From: Phytophthora hibernalis
Lineage: Eukaryota > Oomycota > Peronosporomycetes > Peronosporales > Peronosporaceae
DNA length: 64,000 nt
Assembly (NCBI GenBank): GCA_012656075.1
Contig: JAAKBF010000056.1
Span: forward strand, 434,001-498,000
Reading direction: 5' to 3'
Position numbers and translations under genes: made by a program. How positions within the stretch are numbered: position 1 is the first letter of the stretch; every line of letters begins with the position of its first letter. Positions 32,814-46,339 of this stretch are shown here, one piece after another. Below the pieces are notes generated by a model, which worked only from the letters and a program-made list of their open reading frames with translations, was not told where the DNA came from and did no database searches.

Positions 32814-34215
32814 CAACTTAAGTCGGTTAAAGTGACTGGTTCAGTTACTTCGCTCGGCGTGCTTACATCACCACCTTTCATTTCAATTTCGGGTTTCTTT
32901 CTGCAGCAGCCTAGCCATGGATAAAAAGCGGCGTTGGCTGCAGACTACAGAGGCTGACAGGGTTAAATCTCTCAAGACATGGCAGCAAAACCGTCACTGG
33001 AAGCCGACTCAGGCAGCGAAGGAGCTAAACGTCCGCAAGGGTATTGGTAGACAGCACTTTCAGACTCCAAGCTCTCCATTTTAAACGAGCCGAGTCTGAA
33101 TACGGGCCGGGTAAGAAAAGGGGTTCGGGGCCTGCGTGAAAGAGATGAAGTGTAATGGGACCACTTGACAAGGGGCGACTCCATGTATTGATCTCTGTAG
33201 TGTGGTCAACACCATTGGTGTCCGCCACCCTCGTGGTGTGTGGCACGTCAAGGCCTTAAGTAGTACTTCAGCGTACTTCAGTTGTATTAAAGCAGTACAT
33301 CAAATGGGTGAACCCCATTTGGACAGATCAGATTAGACAGGGATTCAGTGTGCAGATAGTTAGCAGTAGTTAGAAACCACTAGAGTGTTCTTAATTGTAT
33401 CATCGATCTTGTGCTACTCTATACTTCTGTATCATCCGGAATAAGGTTATTCATTACATCAGCGTATTCAGTAAGATCAGTCGTAAGGTTGGCACTGCCG
33501 TTCGTTCAACCGGGCTCTGTCTAGATCGATCGCATTGAGTAGCCTTATGAGCAGCTAATCTTGTGTTCGTGGCCGGGGACGTCCCAAAAGACATCACCTT
33601 TAAATCCGGGCTTGGCGTCGTGCGAGCCTTTGTCGTCCGAGATGGTAGACAATCCAATCTACAGCTGTGTACGGCGCTTCCTTGTTACTCAGTGTTTGAT
33701 GTCGGAGCTCTGGGAGCGTTTGGTGCTGAAGCTCGAAAGGACTGGAATGACTCAGTCTTGCCTGAAACAAAACAAACATATCGTTAGCATGCCAGCAACA
33801 CTAGATGCAATGGAATCATTTGCCTTCAAAGATGTCTAATTCGCGTCATAGATCATTCAAATGACCCTTGGTCGTTCAGCGTACGTATTGATAGCTCTGG
33901 GATAAGCCTATCGGTTGTCGCTGCTTCAGAACTTGGGCGCGTAGTTCGCGCAACCGCTGTGAGGACGTATTCTCTCCGGGGCGCTCGTCGTTTCCGAAAT
34001 GAAGGGAATGGGCGAATGGCAGACATGGCGGCATGTGGGTTTTCAACAGGATTTTCAAACCTGTTTGGGATTTATATTCGTTTTTCTATAGCAACAGAAG
34101 ATTCCCCGTCTATCTACCCATCGCTCATCCGAGAGGAAGGATCTGCTAAACCTCACCCATACAAAAATCTATTTGCGACGTTGGAGTTTGCAGCCAAGTT
34201 TACTGGATATTAAAT
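32814..34215. other. Gene-poor stretch with transposon-like scraps
   Basis: An open frame from ATG 32917 (WLQTTEADRVKSL, WKPTQAAKELNVRKG) looks like a helix-turn-helix start but breaks within about 55 codons. 33200-33560 reads like an LTR or leader (tgtagtgtggtcaacaccat and on), with no partner in the window. Nothing firm. Confidence 0.3.
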
Positions 34216-34957
34216 GAGTCCATTTAAAACGAAATGATCGTTAAACTTTCAAACTTCAAATAGAAGTTACGCACACCATTCAAAAGCTGAGGTTTTGTAC
34301 CACACAATACAGCCCTTACTTTACGAAAAATATGGGGTACAACCGAAGTTATGGCGAATTGAATAATGTGTCTCCGTGCTCCAAGACAAGAGGCCAATTT
34401 TTTCAACATAAATAATCTACAGACGCTTCTGAATCGAACTATGTGACCTAGAGCGCTCCAAAACGCCTAGAACCGCTCGGAAATGACACGTGAAGTCTGT
34501 GCTCGTTAACGATTATTTCGAATAAAATGTTTCGCTCGCGAGTCCAAACCATGAAGTAGTCAATCAGAAGTGCCAAAAATATATGTCAACCAATCCGACG
34601 ACAACCTACCTTGCTGGTTTGACCGGAAGCATGCTACGAAATAGCACGGCTCATTTCGATGTAGTTTCACAGCCACTGTGTCAGCAGCTTCGGCAACCAA
34701 CAGAGCCACAACAAGAATAACCCCGTGCACTCCCTCCTCTCATTGTCGGGAAGGGCGTCGCCCTCATAGGGACTTGCATCCGTTCGTAGAACGCATAGAC
34801 GTTCTCTAACCGTCGCAGGCTTTCGATTCGGAGCGGTTAGTCTTTTCGCAGTTTTCTCGCTTCCCGCTTAGATACGGAAAAGCGATACCTCGGATTCAAA
34901 GCCCTCTAGCAAAAAACCATAAAAGGGCTTGGTGATCATTTTGTTTTAAATGGACTC
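34216..34957. mobile_element. Short TIR element (MITE-like), 742 bases
   Basis: 24-base terminal inverted repeats open at 34216 (GAGTCCATTTAAAAC, then GAAATGATC) and close at 34957, with one mismatch. AAAT flanks both sides (34212-34215 and 34958-34961). The interior has no long frame. The family is not identified. Confidence 0.65.
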
Positions 34958-34961
34958 AAAT

Positions 34962-35351
34962 CCTGTAAAAACGTTTATTCTGTAGGATACAGAATAGCGG
35001 GTTAGAAAGGTTAATATAAGTCAGTTTAACTCTAACCCGGAAGGTCTCAAGTCAACTGGTACTCGGTACCATATTAGACAGAAAGGCCAGACCTTTGCAA
35101 GCTTACAGCAGGAACGCCAGGCGTCTGTTGTGGTTATCGCGTTAACTCTTCCTCTAAAGCTAATGTGCGTGTGACCCCGTCACATGAAGCCGTACGAGAC
35201 CTGGGTGCTCGAATTCTACAAAACAAATTGTCGCCGACGGGGTACAATCACATCCGCAGATATTTTTTTAATTTGCACTGCAAAGGACAACACGCAGCAG
35301 AGTTGGGTCTGGCGCTTAAATGATTAATATAAGCTTATTGTTTTTCGTGAG
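34962..35351. other. Gene-free stretch
   Basis: Contains retrotransposon-LTR-like text, but no partner repeat was found. Confidence 0.3.
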
Positions 35352-36955
35352 ATGCGAGCCGAAGCCAATGAACATGCATCCGACGAATCTGGCCAATCCG
35401 AGATCGCAAACCAAGACAGCGACAAGGACGACATCACCGAGGGTGATACTTGTATGCCGAAGGTAACGGAGAGCAATGCGGGCGTGAGGTTTACAGAGTC
35501 GGCCTCAGGGCCTCAGGCTGTCGCCTCCGATATCGGTAAGCAGCTAGCAGAGAGTTCGGAAGCGTCAGAGGCAAGCGCTATGAAGATACCGGTAGAGGTC
35601 TCCGACCATAAGGTCGTCACGCCTGACCTACCCGAGCCGCAGTGTACCATGCACGAGAGCCGAGGCAACCCTACCGCCACTAAGGTGCTCTTTGATAAGG
35701 CATTTGGTCAGTCCGGGGCATCAGAGGGCAATGCTCTCCCCGGAGGAGAGTGAGTAAGAAGAAAGATGTCTCTCCGGAAGCGATTGGCGAGATCACGGTG
35801 TCGGGTGGAAGCTTCGACTTTCTGATTGCGGGCAGAGATACGGGCGTGGGTCAGGCTGGTCGGCATGTGAATTTCGCAATTTTTAACCAATTGGCTGAAC
35901 GGATGCCCAAGCTACAACGCCGCCTCGTTTCTCCACCAATTCAAGCTCTTCGGGTGTCCACAAAAACCGAAGGTGGGGCGATCATTGCTAAAACGTTTCC
36001 TCGCAGAATGATCATGGACGCCGAGCATATTACTCAAAATCCTTACAAGTACGACCATAACCCGGTGTCAGCGGCGGGTGACGGCTCTTCGCGCAAAGCA
36101 GGAACATCTGGGTGAAAGGACGTGGTTATTGAGGTAGAAGAGTTTGGAATTTTCCCGTGTGTTGTCCTAGAAGTGATGAAGAGGTGGCATACGGCTATGA
36201 AGGTAGCGATTCAAGTTACAGAAGCTATGCTCTTGTCGAGGATAGGTTCGAAATTCAGGTCAGCCCATACTTCAAGCTTCGCCATAATCCAGACTTTGAC
36301 TCCAGGCTCGATGCATTTCCATTTTTCTCCTCCCAGGTACGGTTACCTTATTCAATCGTTTTGATGCTCATTTTGCTCAAACTATCTAATTGTGTTCTAG
36401 ATTGAGCTTTTAGAGCTCGCTGGAACGCGCCAGTTCAGTGATGCGACAATGAATGCACTACTGGTCGCACTTTTTGACACAAGGCCTGGAGTATTCATCA
36501 TCAAGGCAACTGAAGTGGGTATTGTCAGAAATGGAGTTCCGCAGATTGATAAGAAGGCTTTGGCGAGTCTATTTGGTGATCTGTGTGACCAGCTCGTACT
36601 GGTGCCTGCCAACTGCGACGGTGTGCATTGGTGCAGTGTCATGCTCGACCTCCGGACATAACAGGTACGCTACTTCGATCCAATGTACTCGAATTACGCT
36701 GAAAGCGTAAAGAAACTTGCCAAGGATATTGTTCTTACTCTTCGGGTGCCGGCCGGGTCAAGTAGGTACCGCATTACCCCTTACGTCGCTACCTTGAAGG
36801 ACCAGGTTGATAGCTTCAACTATGGTCTTTTTGTGTTGTTGAGTTGCAAAATGTTCTGTGGTGCTAACAACCTAGATTATTGCGATGCCGGACGGCTCAA
36901 GCACCTGCGCTGTCGTTACCTGAGGATTGCGTTTAAATGCTGCAACGGACTGTAG
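35352..36955 (+). pseudogene. Ulp1-like (C48) cysteine protease, transposon-type, catalytic Cys lost
   Basis: Segments 35352-35753 and 35750-36115 (Ser/Glu-rich), then 36157-36336, intron 36337-36400 (gtacgg to gttctag), then 36401-36955. The C-terminal part has the Ulp1 layout: His in CDGVHWCSVML, Asp in RYFDPMYSNYAES, Gln in LKDQVDSF. NYGLFV follows where the nucleophilic Cys (usually NCGxF) is expected, so it is Tyr. An in-frame TAA sits at about 36659, after MLDLRT. Such proteases are often carried by oomycete MULE-type elements, and a MULE relic lies nearby. I regard it as dead. Confidence 0.6.
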
Positions 36956-39110
36956 GCAAAGCAATTGAACTATTAAATGCATCAAATACTATAATACTTC
37001 TATCAAAAATACACACACTGCGGCTTCATCCGAGGTAGCAAGCCTCTTCATTCATTTGAATTTGTATGCAAATCATTTTGGCAACATGTCTCCCGCCTTT
37101 TCAGGTAAATATAACTTCATGATCTTGACTTGGGACGCAAGACGAAGGCGGATCATGTAGCTGTGACTATAGCGCATCTTACGAGGTGCCCCGGGGTCCG
37201 GTCGTGAGGTGAGGGTCCGGCGACGCAGAATGGCCGCGGTGGCGCGGCGTGGCGGCTGCGGTGTCGTTTAGCTAATGCGTGCCGAAGTGGCTTACATAAT
37301 CTGCGGTGGACCGCATTAGTTTTCTCTGCATTGGTACTTGACAAGGGTGCCGCCGCTTTGCTTTCGAGGTGTTTGCTAGCGCCCTTTTTGAAGTGGTTGC
37401 TGGTGTACAAATCGCAGGTTGCTATCGACCTTTACTCCCAGACTATATGTATGCCTGTTTACAGCTTATTTCGAAAGGCATTTGCAACGAGGTTTTTCAC
37501 CTTTACCCTAATCATATCACATTTTTGACCTATCAAAGTGCGATACCATACGGTGAAAAATCTAACTATTAATTATTTTCCAGACCGTTGATGTTCCATA
37601 TTTAACGAGGGGTAACACTGTACCAGATGTCTGCGAGTTGCTCTTTTGTAGTACCACATGTGCACTTCAATAATAACTATTGCTAATGGATCATTGTATT
37701 GCGACAAACGTTTGTCTATGTTTTTGTTAGCGCCTGGATATGCGATCAATAATAAGTTTGTAATTCTCTGGATTTTATATCAGGGATTGCAACTAGGTCT
37801 GAATCCTTGCATTTATGATACCTTTCGTAATACGATTTGGATACTTCATCAAAAGGCTTTTAAACCCTGCTATATTTGATAACTGGATCGATTATTATTG
37901 TTTTTGTGGCGGTTGACCCATACGCAGAAGATTAGGACAAAACACCTCTATGATATGATATCACTTAGAATCGTATTTTACCTGCAGCAGATGATTTATC
38001 CAGACCATTCGAGCAACATTTTTGATAATTTTTTTCTTCGAGCAACACACTACTACAATACAGAGCATCGTATACTGTAGTGTACTCCAGTGGTGTGTGG
38101 ATAATTCCGCACGTTTGGAATGTGTTGAAGCGCGTGCCCAGTAAATAGAAACATGATGACGCCATGTCATTTTGGTATGGTATTCATACAGTGTAGGTGT
38201 AGTAAGAATATGCGTGCGTCGTTGCATTGCCGACTTATCTTCTCACTTTCATTCAAGAGAACGTAAAAAATAAAAAAAATCGCATTATTCACCGAAACTT
38301 ATTCGTGCAATTTGAACGAAACATTTCCTGCAGCAATCTAGGCCAACTACATTTAGGAAATTATCTCGCCCGTGGCCTATGGATACACGGTGAGAAAGTT
38401 ACACGCGTTGGGAGGGTTTAGTTTGAGTAAATACACAGGTATGAATGGCATTGTTTCAAGTAGCAACCGATTAATTAGAAGCGAAGTGTGTGATGCTAAA
38501 TCAACACTCCTTCAAACAACACCTTGCTAATACTTTGAAGTGCAACTTATGCTTTTCGTCTTCATTTGAGTATCGTTCCTATCAGTATCTCCTTATCAAT
38601 ACAATTCAAAAATGGCGAACATGCATATGAAGTGAATTTTGAACGACGAATTCCAATCCATTTTTCTACATACATTCACTTTGAAACTTGAGCTCAAAAG
38701 TAAAATCCAGAGCTGTTCCGTGCGAAGTGGCGGCTTTGTCTATCTAATCCCAATAATAATAAACATTATTGAAAGTCTAATTATTTATGGAGCAGTTTAG
38801 CAATTATTCTAAAAAATTGATACAATTATTATTAATGCTTACTACCGGTACATTACCAGCCGTTTACGACAGAGGTTGTATTTCTGACAATCGCCATCGC
38901 TGATTGGCTGGCTGCACCGTATCATCCAAGATTTTGACTGGTACGGCGCCGGGGTGCCGTTTACAAGTTTAGTTGCTTGCACAGTGGCAAGTATCGCCTA
39001 AGTTTGCAACCCAGCTAAATACAAAAGAAAAATTAAAAACTAGTCAGGGTTGCAAACGGAACCAAATGGAGGCTGCAAACACATACAACGTGTAGCGAAG
39101 CAGCATGAAC
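36956..39110. other. AT-rich gene desert
   Basis: More than 2 kb without a supported gene. Only short frames and no structured repeat that I could define. Confidence 0.5.
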
Positions 39111-39224
39111 GCCGAAAGTACCGACACATTGCCACGCCTGGGTGGTGTAAGTTATACCACGACGCATACGTCGTACGAGGACGGCTGTACGTACTGCTAC
39201 GAATGCGCACAAATGATAGAGCTG
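39111..39224 (+). repeat. Repeat segment A, left copy
   Basis: About 114 bases (gccgaaagtaccgacacatt to aaatgatagagctg) recur as a direct copy at 45105-45218 with roughly 10% differences. Confidence 0.8.
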
Positions 39225-39444
39225 ATCTTTCGGGTCATGTTAGACATAGAGATCATGGGCTTAGAAGGCCAAGTGGCCGCTTCTCACTGATGGATCGGAG
39301 CAACCGTGTGCATATTTTTGGCTAGGATACGACGTCAACTGTAGTGCTTCTCCAGCTACGGTCAACACGTCTGCGTCAGGGTAACGTCTGACGCCGAAAG
39401 TACGATGCCCCTACATGTGTTTTCTGCGTACGATGTTGTTGTAG
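39225..39444. other. Between repeats A and B
   Basis: No gene supported. Confidence 0.3.
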
Positions 39445-39534
39445 TAAGTTCCGGGGCCGAATACCAACAAATCCAACACAGCAATGCGGGGCCAACCCGC
39501 ACGGAAGTAGTAGCCGAATAGATTGATTTGTTGG
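39445..39534 (+). repeat. Repeat segment B, left copy
   Basis: About 90 bases (ttccggggccgaataccaac and on to ttgttgg) recur at 44700-44790. B flanks the chromovirus remnant on both sides in the same orientation, as LTR remnants would. Confidence 0.75.
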
Positions 39535-40186
39535 TTAGTTGGAAGATTGAAAAGTGAGGGACGGAGGAAGACCCATGAGTCTGGTGCTAACCAGCTCGTT
39601 CTCCTCCAGTCGAACCCCCAGAGAGACAGACTGGTGTAAGCAGTAGCTAGCTGCCAGACAGCCTGAGAATGTACACATGCATCCACATCACAGGAAACAT
39701 GAAGTTGGCACTAAATCCACATGCAGTCGGTAAGGTACTGATTGCCGTTCCGATATAACAGCTCACTCCCTGTCCAGGTCTGGCGGTCGTCGGACACATC
39801 CAGGTCATCTGGGATAGACATCACTCGGCGGCTAAGCTACCAGCTCATCGCCATATCTGGATCTCTCGTAGCAACGAGGTTCCGCTGCGGTGATTCCAAG
39901 CTGAAAGCGCAGAATCCACCACACAGCCCCCGAAGCTTGGTTTCACGGCATCTATCGCTCGATCACGGTCGTATTAGCGGCCCTGGCATCGGTCCCTGCG
40001 CTGTCTAATGGAGCGGCGCGTCCTGCCGCGTGAATTGGTCCTGATCCTCGCATCGGCGGTCCTTGACCGTGTTTGGCGACCTGCAGGTTGTAGAGGCTCT
40101 CGCTCCTCATCCAGCCCAGTCGCGGTCTGCACCAAACTTGTTTCATCTATATGAGGCGATCGATCCTCAGCAGATATGATACCCTG

Positions 40187-43100
40187 CTAAACTATCGGTT
40201 CACTTGCAGTTTGTCGTCGTCGCTTCTTGGATTTCCAGCGTCGTGTCGGTCCTGCGTCGCCCAGAGACGGACGCGTTTCGCCAGTAGTTGAAGTAGCAGG
40301 TCCAGCAGGTCCAGCTGGTTCCCCACGCTGTCCACCACCAGGTTGAAGCTTCTGCCAAAACTCACCGAGTTGTGGGTCATCTGCCTGATGTACGTAATTG
40401 TCCACCAGGATACGATATTCCTTCGCGAGATCATTCAAAGGATCGAACGAGTCTTCAATCGACTCGAGTCCCTTCCACCTGACGTCAATCTCGTAACCCT
40501 TGATGTCGTGGTTCCACCGATGACTCACAAGTTCGTCGACAGCTAACACTATGCCTCGTGCTGACACATGTTCCTACAGCTCGTCGGTCACTTCCAGGTC
40601 CTCGTCGGTGTACATCTTCAATCTCGATGCATGTACGTCCAGCTCCTCGCCAGTCACCAAATGCTGTATACTTGAAAAGAATGAGTGTCCGCTCGTACTA
40701 CACGATACGGTATACCTGCAATTTGTAACCCCGCTTCTCGTCTACTCGAGAACGGAGTACGAAATCACCCACCGTCAAGCTCACCAAATTGTCACCGCGC
40801 TCACGCTTCTAGTTGATGAGGCGCTGCTTGAGCCTCTGGCCTTCGACCGCGCAGTGCATGGATTGAACGCTCTCACGTAGATTTGCAAGATAGTCCTCGA
40901 TTTCTACAGACTCCGGAATCTCCTGCAACTCTTTGGAGTCGGGCAAGTATAATTCGCAGAGTGGAGTCGGATTTTGTATCCCAGTGAACAGCTCTGTAGA
41001 AGAATTATTCCCCAATGATGGCACAACAGTGTGATTCAAATTTGCTTGCACCATGGGCCCAGTCTTTGTAGCTCACCTTGTAGGCTAACATCATCGCCCT
41101 GATGACTTGTAGAATGTCACGATTGACACGTTCGACTGATCCATCGACCCATGAACAGTACGCTGGTGTGACGTCTGATGTGTACGAAGTCGGCGGCTCA
41201 GGTCAGCGACGATCTCATTCTTACAGTGAGAGCCTTTGTCCGACACCCAGATAGGTGGTAAACCAAAATGCGAATGCGAAGCCAGAAGTGCTTCGGTCGT
41301 GACTCTGCTATCAGCCGTATCTGCCACCACCAAATCGAAATAGTGTGTAGGTCTTTCAAGACCAACAGATACTTACTGGCTCCATAGCTTGCGCCCTTGT
41401 AGAGAAAATCAAAATGAAGAACGCCATTGCGTGTGCTGCAGTCAATCAGTTCACCCCGAGGCCTGGGGACAATCCTCCTCCTCGACAATGCAGGCACATC
41501 AAGCACTCGGTCACAAATTTCACCACAATATCCGCAAGATGTTCGATCACAAAGAGACGTCGTAGGTGAGCGATCATAGCCTGTTGGTCGGTGGCTGTTT
41601 CTGTCGCACCGCCTTGATTCGCTTCACCGTAGTCACGGATGCCTGATTTCCGCCCAGCGCGAGATTATGTCGGCCCAAACATTGTCAGGACCTGGTACAT
41701 GTTCCACAATATACCGAAAGTTCATCAATTTCATCGCCCATACCAGTACACCTTGATGTGCTTTTTGACGCTTTCATGTAGTGCGAAAACGTGAATGAGA
41801 TTCCTGTGATCGCAAAACATGCGAAATTGCTACGGACGCAGCAACATGTAATCCATCTTCTCGCACGCTAACACAATCGGCAGGGCTTTTTCTCGATCAC
41901 CGTCCAGTTGATCTGGCTCCCAAGTCCCGCTCATACACTGGATTATTCGGTGTTGTTGCGCTGTGGGTAACTGCTTCGGGTCGAAATCCTGGACTTGAGT
42001 AATTATCCCATATCAGACGCGTCGGTGAACAAGCATTTTGTAGCTTGGTCATCTGGAAATTCAAGCGCAGTAGATGTAGCCAACATCTCTTTCACTTGAT
42101 CAAAAGCTGCACGTTCCTCATGAGTTAGTTCAATCTCGATTCCTGCAGCTGCAGGGCGAGTCCGCTTGGTGCTTACCAGGGCTTCATCGAGTCGATGTTT
42201 TAGGGGTGCGACTTGTCGGGCAAAATCAATGATGATTTCTCGCTTCCAATTGATGGCGCAGACGAACTGTTGCAATTCTCCAGCAGTCGTCGGGTAGGGT
42301 AGCGCACGCAGAGTATCAATTCATGTCAAACTCCACTGTGGTCAATCAAACGTCCACACCACTTCACCTCAGTTTGGTAAAGACTGTATTTCTTGACACT
42401 GAGCTTCAAACCGAACTGGTTCAACAACGAAAAGATCTCAGCGAGCTTTAGCAGATACACCTCGATGTCCGCGGCATAGAGCAGGAGGTCACCAATTCAA
42501 ATCAGTAGGTGCTTGTAGAGTAGAGTTGCGAAACACTCCTCCATCGTCTTTGGAAGTGGATGGCTGCATCAGCGCATCCTTGAGGCACACGCCGAGGAGT
42601 AAAGATCTCCTTGTCGGTCATGTAAGACATAAATTCTTGACAGAGATCAGCTAACGGCAATTGCCAGAGCCCCAAAAAGTCCAAAGTGTTTCATTCCACG
42701 TGCATTCTCCAACACTAGAGAGAGATTTGGCATCACTGCCGTCATGACTTCAGTCTGCTCATTCCTTGTCTGTAGTCCGTAGCCTGCCGCAAAGCCATTA
42801 AGTCTGCCGACTTCTTGACTGGAACAACGGGACTCGACCAACGACTCTTTGGGCTCTCATATATTAGTCCTAGTTCCACAAAACGAGCGTTAAATTCATG
42901 CAGGAATAAACGGAGGATACTTGCGAGGCTTACATTTTGTTGGACGAGCCCCATCCTTCAGTCGCACTTCGAGCGGTGGTACATTCGCCGGCGGGACGTC
43001 ACGCAATTCCAAGCGCCAAACGTCGTAGGCATGCACACTCGTCCGCAGCTTCTCCACATGCTCCAGCGGAAAACCATTCGTCACAGCACGGTCAATCAGT

Positions 43101-44535
43101 CTCTCCATGGCAGCAAAAAATTGGTCTTCTCCACTTGGTCCCGATCCGTCCAGCTTGACAGGCATCTCGTATGCCGCCAAGTCAATCGGGTCACCACTGG
43201 GTCTCATCATCACTGCGCGCAGTGAGCTGCTCCAATTGGCGATCCACATCAATCCCCAATAAAGTAAGGAGGTCATTCCCAACGATGAACTCTCCATCAT
43301 CGACATCAACCACAAGGACGTCCACGGTTCATGGTTCCACTGGACCCACGGCCGTGTGTTGCATCACATGTAGTTTAGCATTCATCTTGGCCGTCACCGT
43401 CGCCGAACCAAATGTCTGGTTCAGGATAGGAGTGTCGAACTCCTCCGCGATAACGCTGGGGTCCAAAGCTTGCAGCTCCAACCAATGTGATCGTCCAGTC
43501 ACGATGTAATATGATCCACTGTCGGGGCAGAAAGGAAGCTCCAGCTTACCGTTCAACGTCACCATCCGATCAGAAGATGGTAGCCATTCGCCAAGTCGCT
43601 TCAACCTGGTCTTCTTGCTCTTGCGAGCTTCACGCAACTTCTTCAGGGGTTCTTCTTTCTCCTTCGGAGTCGCCTTCGTGCACTCACGCAGTCAAAGCAA
43701 TTATTGGCATTTAGGACATGGTCCTGGCGGAGGCTTCGACGAACTGGGAGGCTTCGGCTTCTAGTCGGACTTGCCCCAGCTTGTAGTAGCCACTGGACTT
43801 GGAGTAGTCGACGCAGTTTGCGTCTTGGACTCCCAACGCTTCTTCGGTTTCGTCGATTGATTGGTATCCGGATTCTCCTTGCCCTGTCCGTGCGTGTCAC
43901 GCTTCTCCTGCTTCAACCGTTGATGCTGGCGCTCCACCTCGTTTGCCTTCTCAAGAATGAGACGGAACAGAGCTCTTGGGTCCTTTCCAGCCTCAACGTG
44001 CGTGAAACATACACTCTGCTTTATTTCTTGCTTCAAATACTTGGGAAACAGGTTCGCGATCAGCCGCTTGCACTTCTCTTTCGCGCCGTTGGTGCCACTG
44101 AAGCACTCAGTCAACCCGTTGGCTTCCACGATATCAGCGAAGTTCTGGTAGTAGTCGATCAGCCTCGCGTTCACGTCGCTCTCGCGCATGTTCATGCACA
44201 ACTCCTTCTTTAACAGCACCTTGATGTCCGGAAGCGTATCGTTCTTGATACGGCGCACAATGTGGTCAATCTCCACGGACAGCATGCCTTCCATGGCGTT
44301 TCCGACTCATGTAAAGTCGCAGTTCGCAGAACACGTCGAGTAGACGTGGCTCAAATGAGTCTCGAATCCACTGCACCACCGCGTCGTAGTCCTCGCCTGT
44401 GGCTCGGCAGCGTGCTTGTATCTTCGACTCGTAGTCTCGACGATCCCGCTTCCATTTAACAAGGGCCTCATGAGAGACTGACACGATCATGGGCGGAAGG
44501 ATCGGTGAATAGTGGAACGGTCCCTGTCGGTCCAT
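40187..44535 (-). mobile_element. Degenerate chromovirus-type Gypsy retroelement
   Basis: Reading minus: gag (MDRQGPFHYSPI from 44535; YYQNFADIVEANGL, FPKYLKQEIKQSVCF), a CPKC zinc-knuckle remnant at about 43705, protease with PFCPDSGSYYIVTGRSHW near 43530, reverse transcriptase start (GARPTKCKPRKYPPF) and later DLLLYAADIEVYLL near 42480, and RNase H near 42010. Integrase follows (ISDKGSHCKNE-like text near 41230), then a chromodomain (VSHRWNHDIKGYEIDVRWKG) at 40567-40420. Many stops and shifts break it. The order fits chromoviruses. Its LTRs are reduced to segment B at most. Confidence 0.75.
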
Positions 44536-44699
44536 CCGTTCCCGTAGTGCGCGTCATCCTGCACAGCTAGTTGATTGTTGTAGGTCCACGAACGATTCTG
44601 GTCATCTGTTCGAAGATATGGCTTTGCTGTCAATGAGAGACGCAGTCGGTTGTTCACGACGGCCGAACAGTGGTAATTCTACTAAGGAATTCTTTGAAC

Positions 44700-44790
44700 T
44701 AAGTTCCCGGGGCTGAATACCAACAAATCCAACACAGCAATGCGGGGCCAACCCGCACGGAAGTAGTAGCCGAATAGATTAATGTGTTGG
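44700..44790 (+). repeat. Repeat segment B, right copy
   Basis: Direct copy of 39445-39534. Confidence 0.75.
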
Positions 44791-45104
44791 CAGAGAGCCG
44801 TAGCAGAGCGCGGTACTAAGTGTACATACGTTTTGACATCACCTCTTCCCAGGCACAGTTCCTCATCGAGTCGATCGATCAGGTCTTCCCTCCATCGAGA
44901 TCTTGATCGTCGATCAGCACTACGCCTTTGCAACGACGTACGGGTCCGGGTCCAATGACGGCGCTTCAAGGCATGTACACGCCCGAGCAGATTACATGAC
45001 CGTATCAGGTTTGCGAGTCGCGGGTTCGACCCAGGACACGAGGCCCTAGCACACGACCCATAATCCCGGGTACGGGACAGAACTTATTGCCGAGAACTCC
45101 CTAA

Positions 45105-45218
45105 GCCGAAAGCACCGGCACATTGCCACGCCAGGTTGGTGTAAGTTATACCACGACGCATACGCCGTACGAGGACGGCGGCACGTACTGCTACGACTGC
45201 GCACAAATGATAGAGCTG
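45105..45218 (+). repeat. Repeat segment A, right copy
   Basis: Direct copy of 39111-39224. The order A-B on the left becomes B-A on the right. Confidence 0.8.
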
Positions 45219-46339
45219 GATACCGGTAGTCGCAATGCTGCATGAGAAGCTGCAATGCGCCACCATAGCGTCGGTCTCCGCTTTTAACTTAGAGTGACTG
45301 CGTTTTCCGACTACATCTCGCTGTGCGACAGCTCAGCCTCGTGAAGCCCCTTGATTCTCCCACGCTCTTCTGCCAATACCCTTGGCTTGCTTGCCATGAA
45401 GTTGGCAAATTGCAGACTGGCCGTCAGAGCCCTGGTGGCGCCAACAACTCCAGCTATGTGGCTGGCTGTGAGGCTTCGATCAATCACTCTTTTTGACTTA
45501 AAATTTGTAAGGTCTGGCTCTTGCCGATACTTTTGACGCTGCCGGATATACGGTAGTTTGTATACTGGACGTCATAATTGCGGATATTAACACGTATACT
45601 AGGCTCTGGGCATTAGTACATACTACTAAGTCATTTCTCAATAGCATCTTTATATTCCTAGAATTGACTGAGTTACAGACCAGAACTCACCTGTCGATAA
45701 CTTTTGGCGCGGAGTGTAGAGCATCTTCCCTTGTTAACCGAGAGTCCTGTCTGTCTGTCCGTCTGTCGGTCACGGCACTACCCATCTGCCTGCCTTTTAC
45801 CGTCATTTCGCATATCTCCTGGAGGGTATTTCCCATACTAAGTTCACCTTCTTTACGGACTGTCACTACCATCTTGACTGCCCCAACTTTACCGAATATT
45901 ACAAAAATAGCCAACTATCATGGTCTAGAATCGGACTTAACTGCGAACAACTGTCACACGGACTGCGATCGGTAGCACGATCCCGACCCTATCCGCTCTT
46001 CCCATTGGCTGAAAGGCAAACATTTCTGTAGGAGAACGAAACAAACCGATTGGTCAATAACCGCGTGGTCGGCCCTGCTGTGATGATACATATTACAAAA
46101 TCATCACAAAACCTGGCGTACAGACTGAAAATCGGGTGCAGTAGGAGCTGCTTTTTGTAGTACTCTTTCAGCTCGGGGTCAGACGCTGGCATGGGCAAGA
46201 ATGAACTCAGCTGACACTGTGCATGATATTTATCTGCACTACGCATACAGCACACTCTACACGGCGCTTTTACAACATTGTTACGCTGTATGCTTTACTC
46301 GCGGTCATTGGGGTATGCTATTGGTCAACTAATCAACAC
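45219..46339. other. Gene-free stretch
   Basis: Only short frames. No supported gene. Confidence 0.4.

Noticed and set aside
44990..45040. tRNA-like text gggttcgaccc
   Set aside because: Only the T-loop-like words match. I could not form acceptor and anticodon arms.
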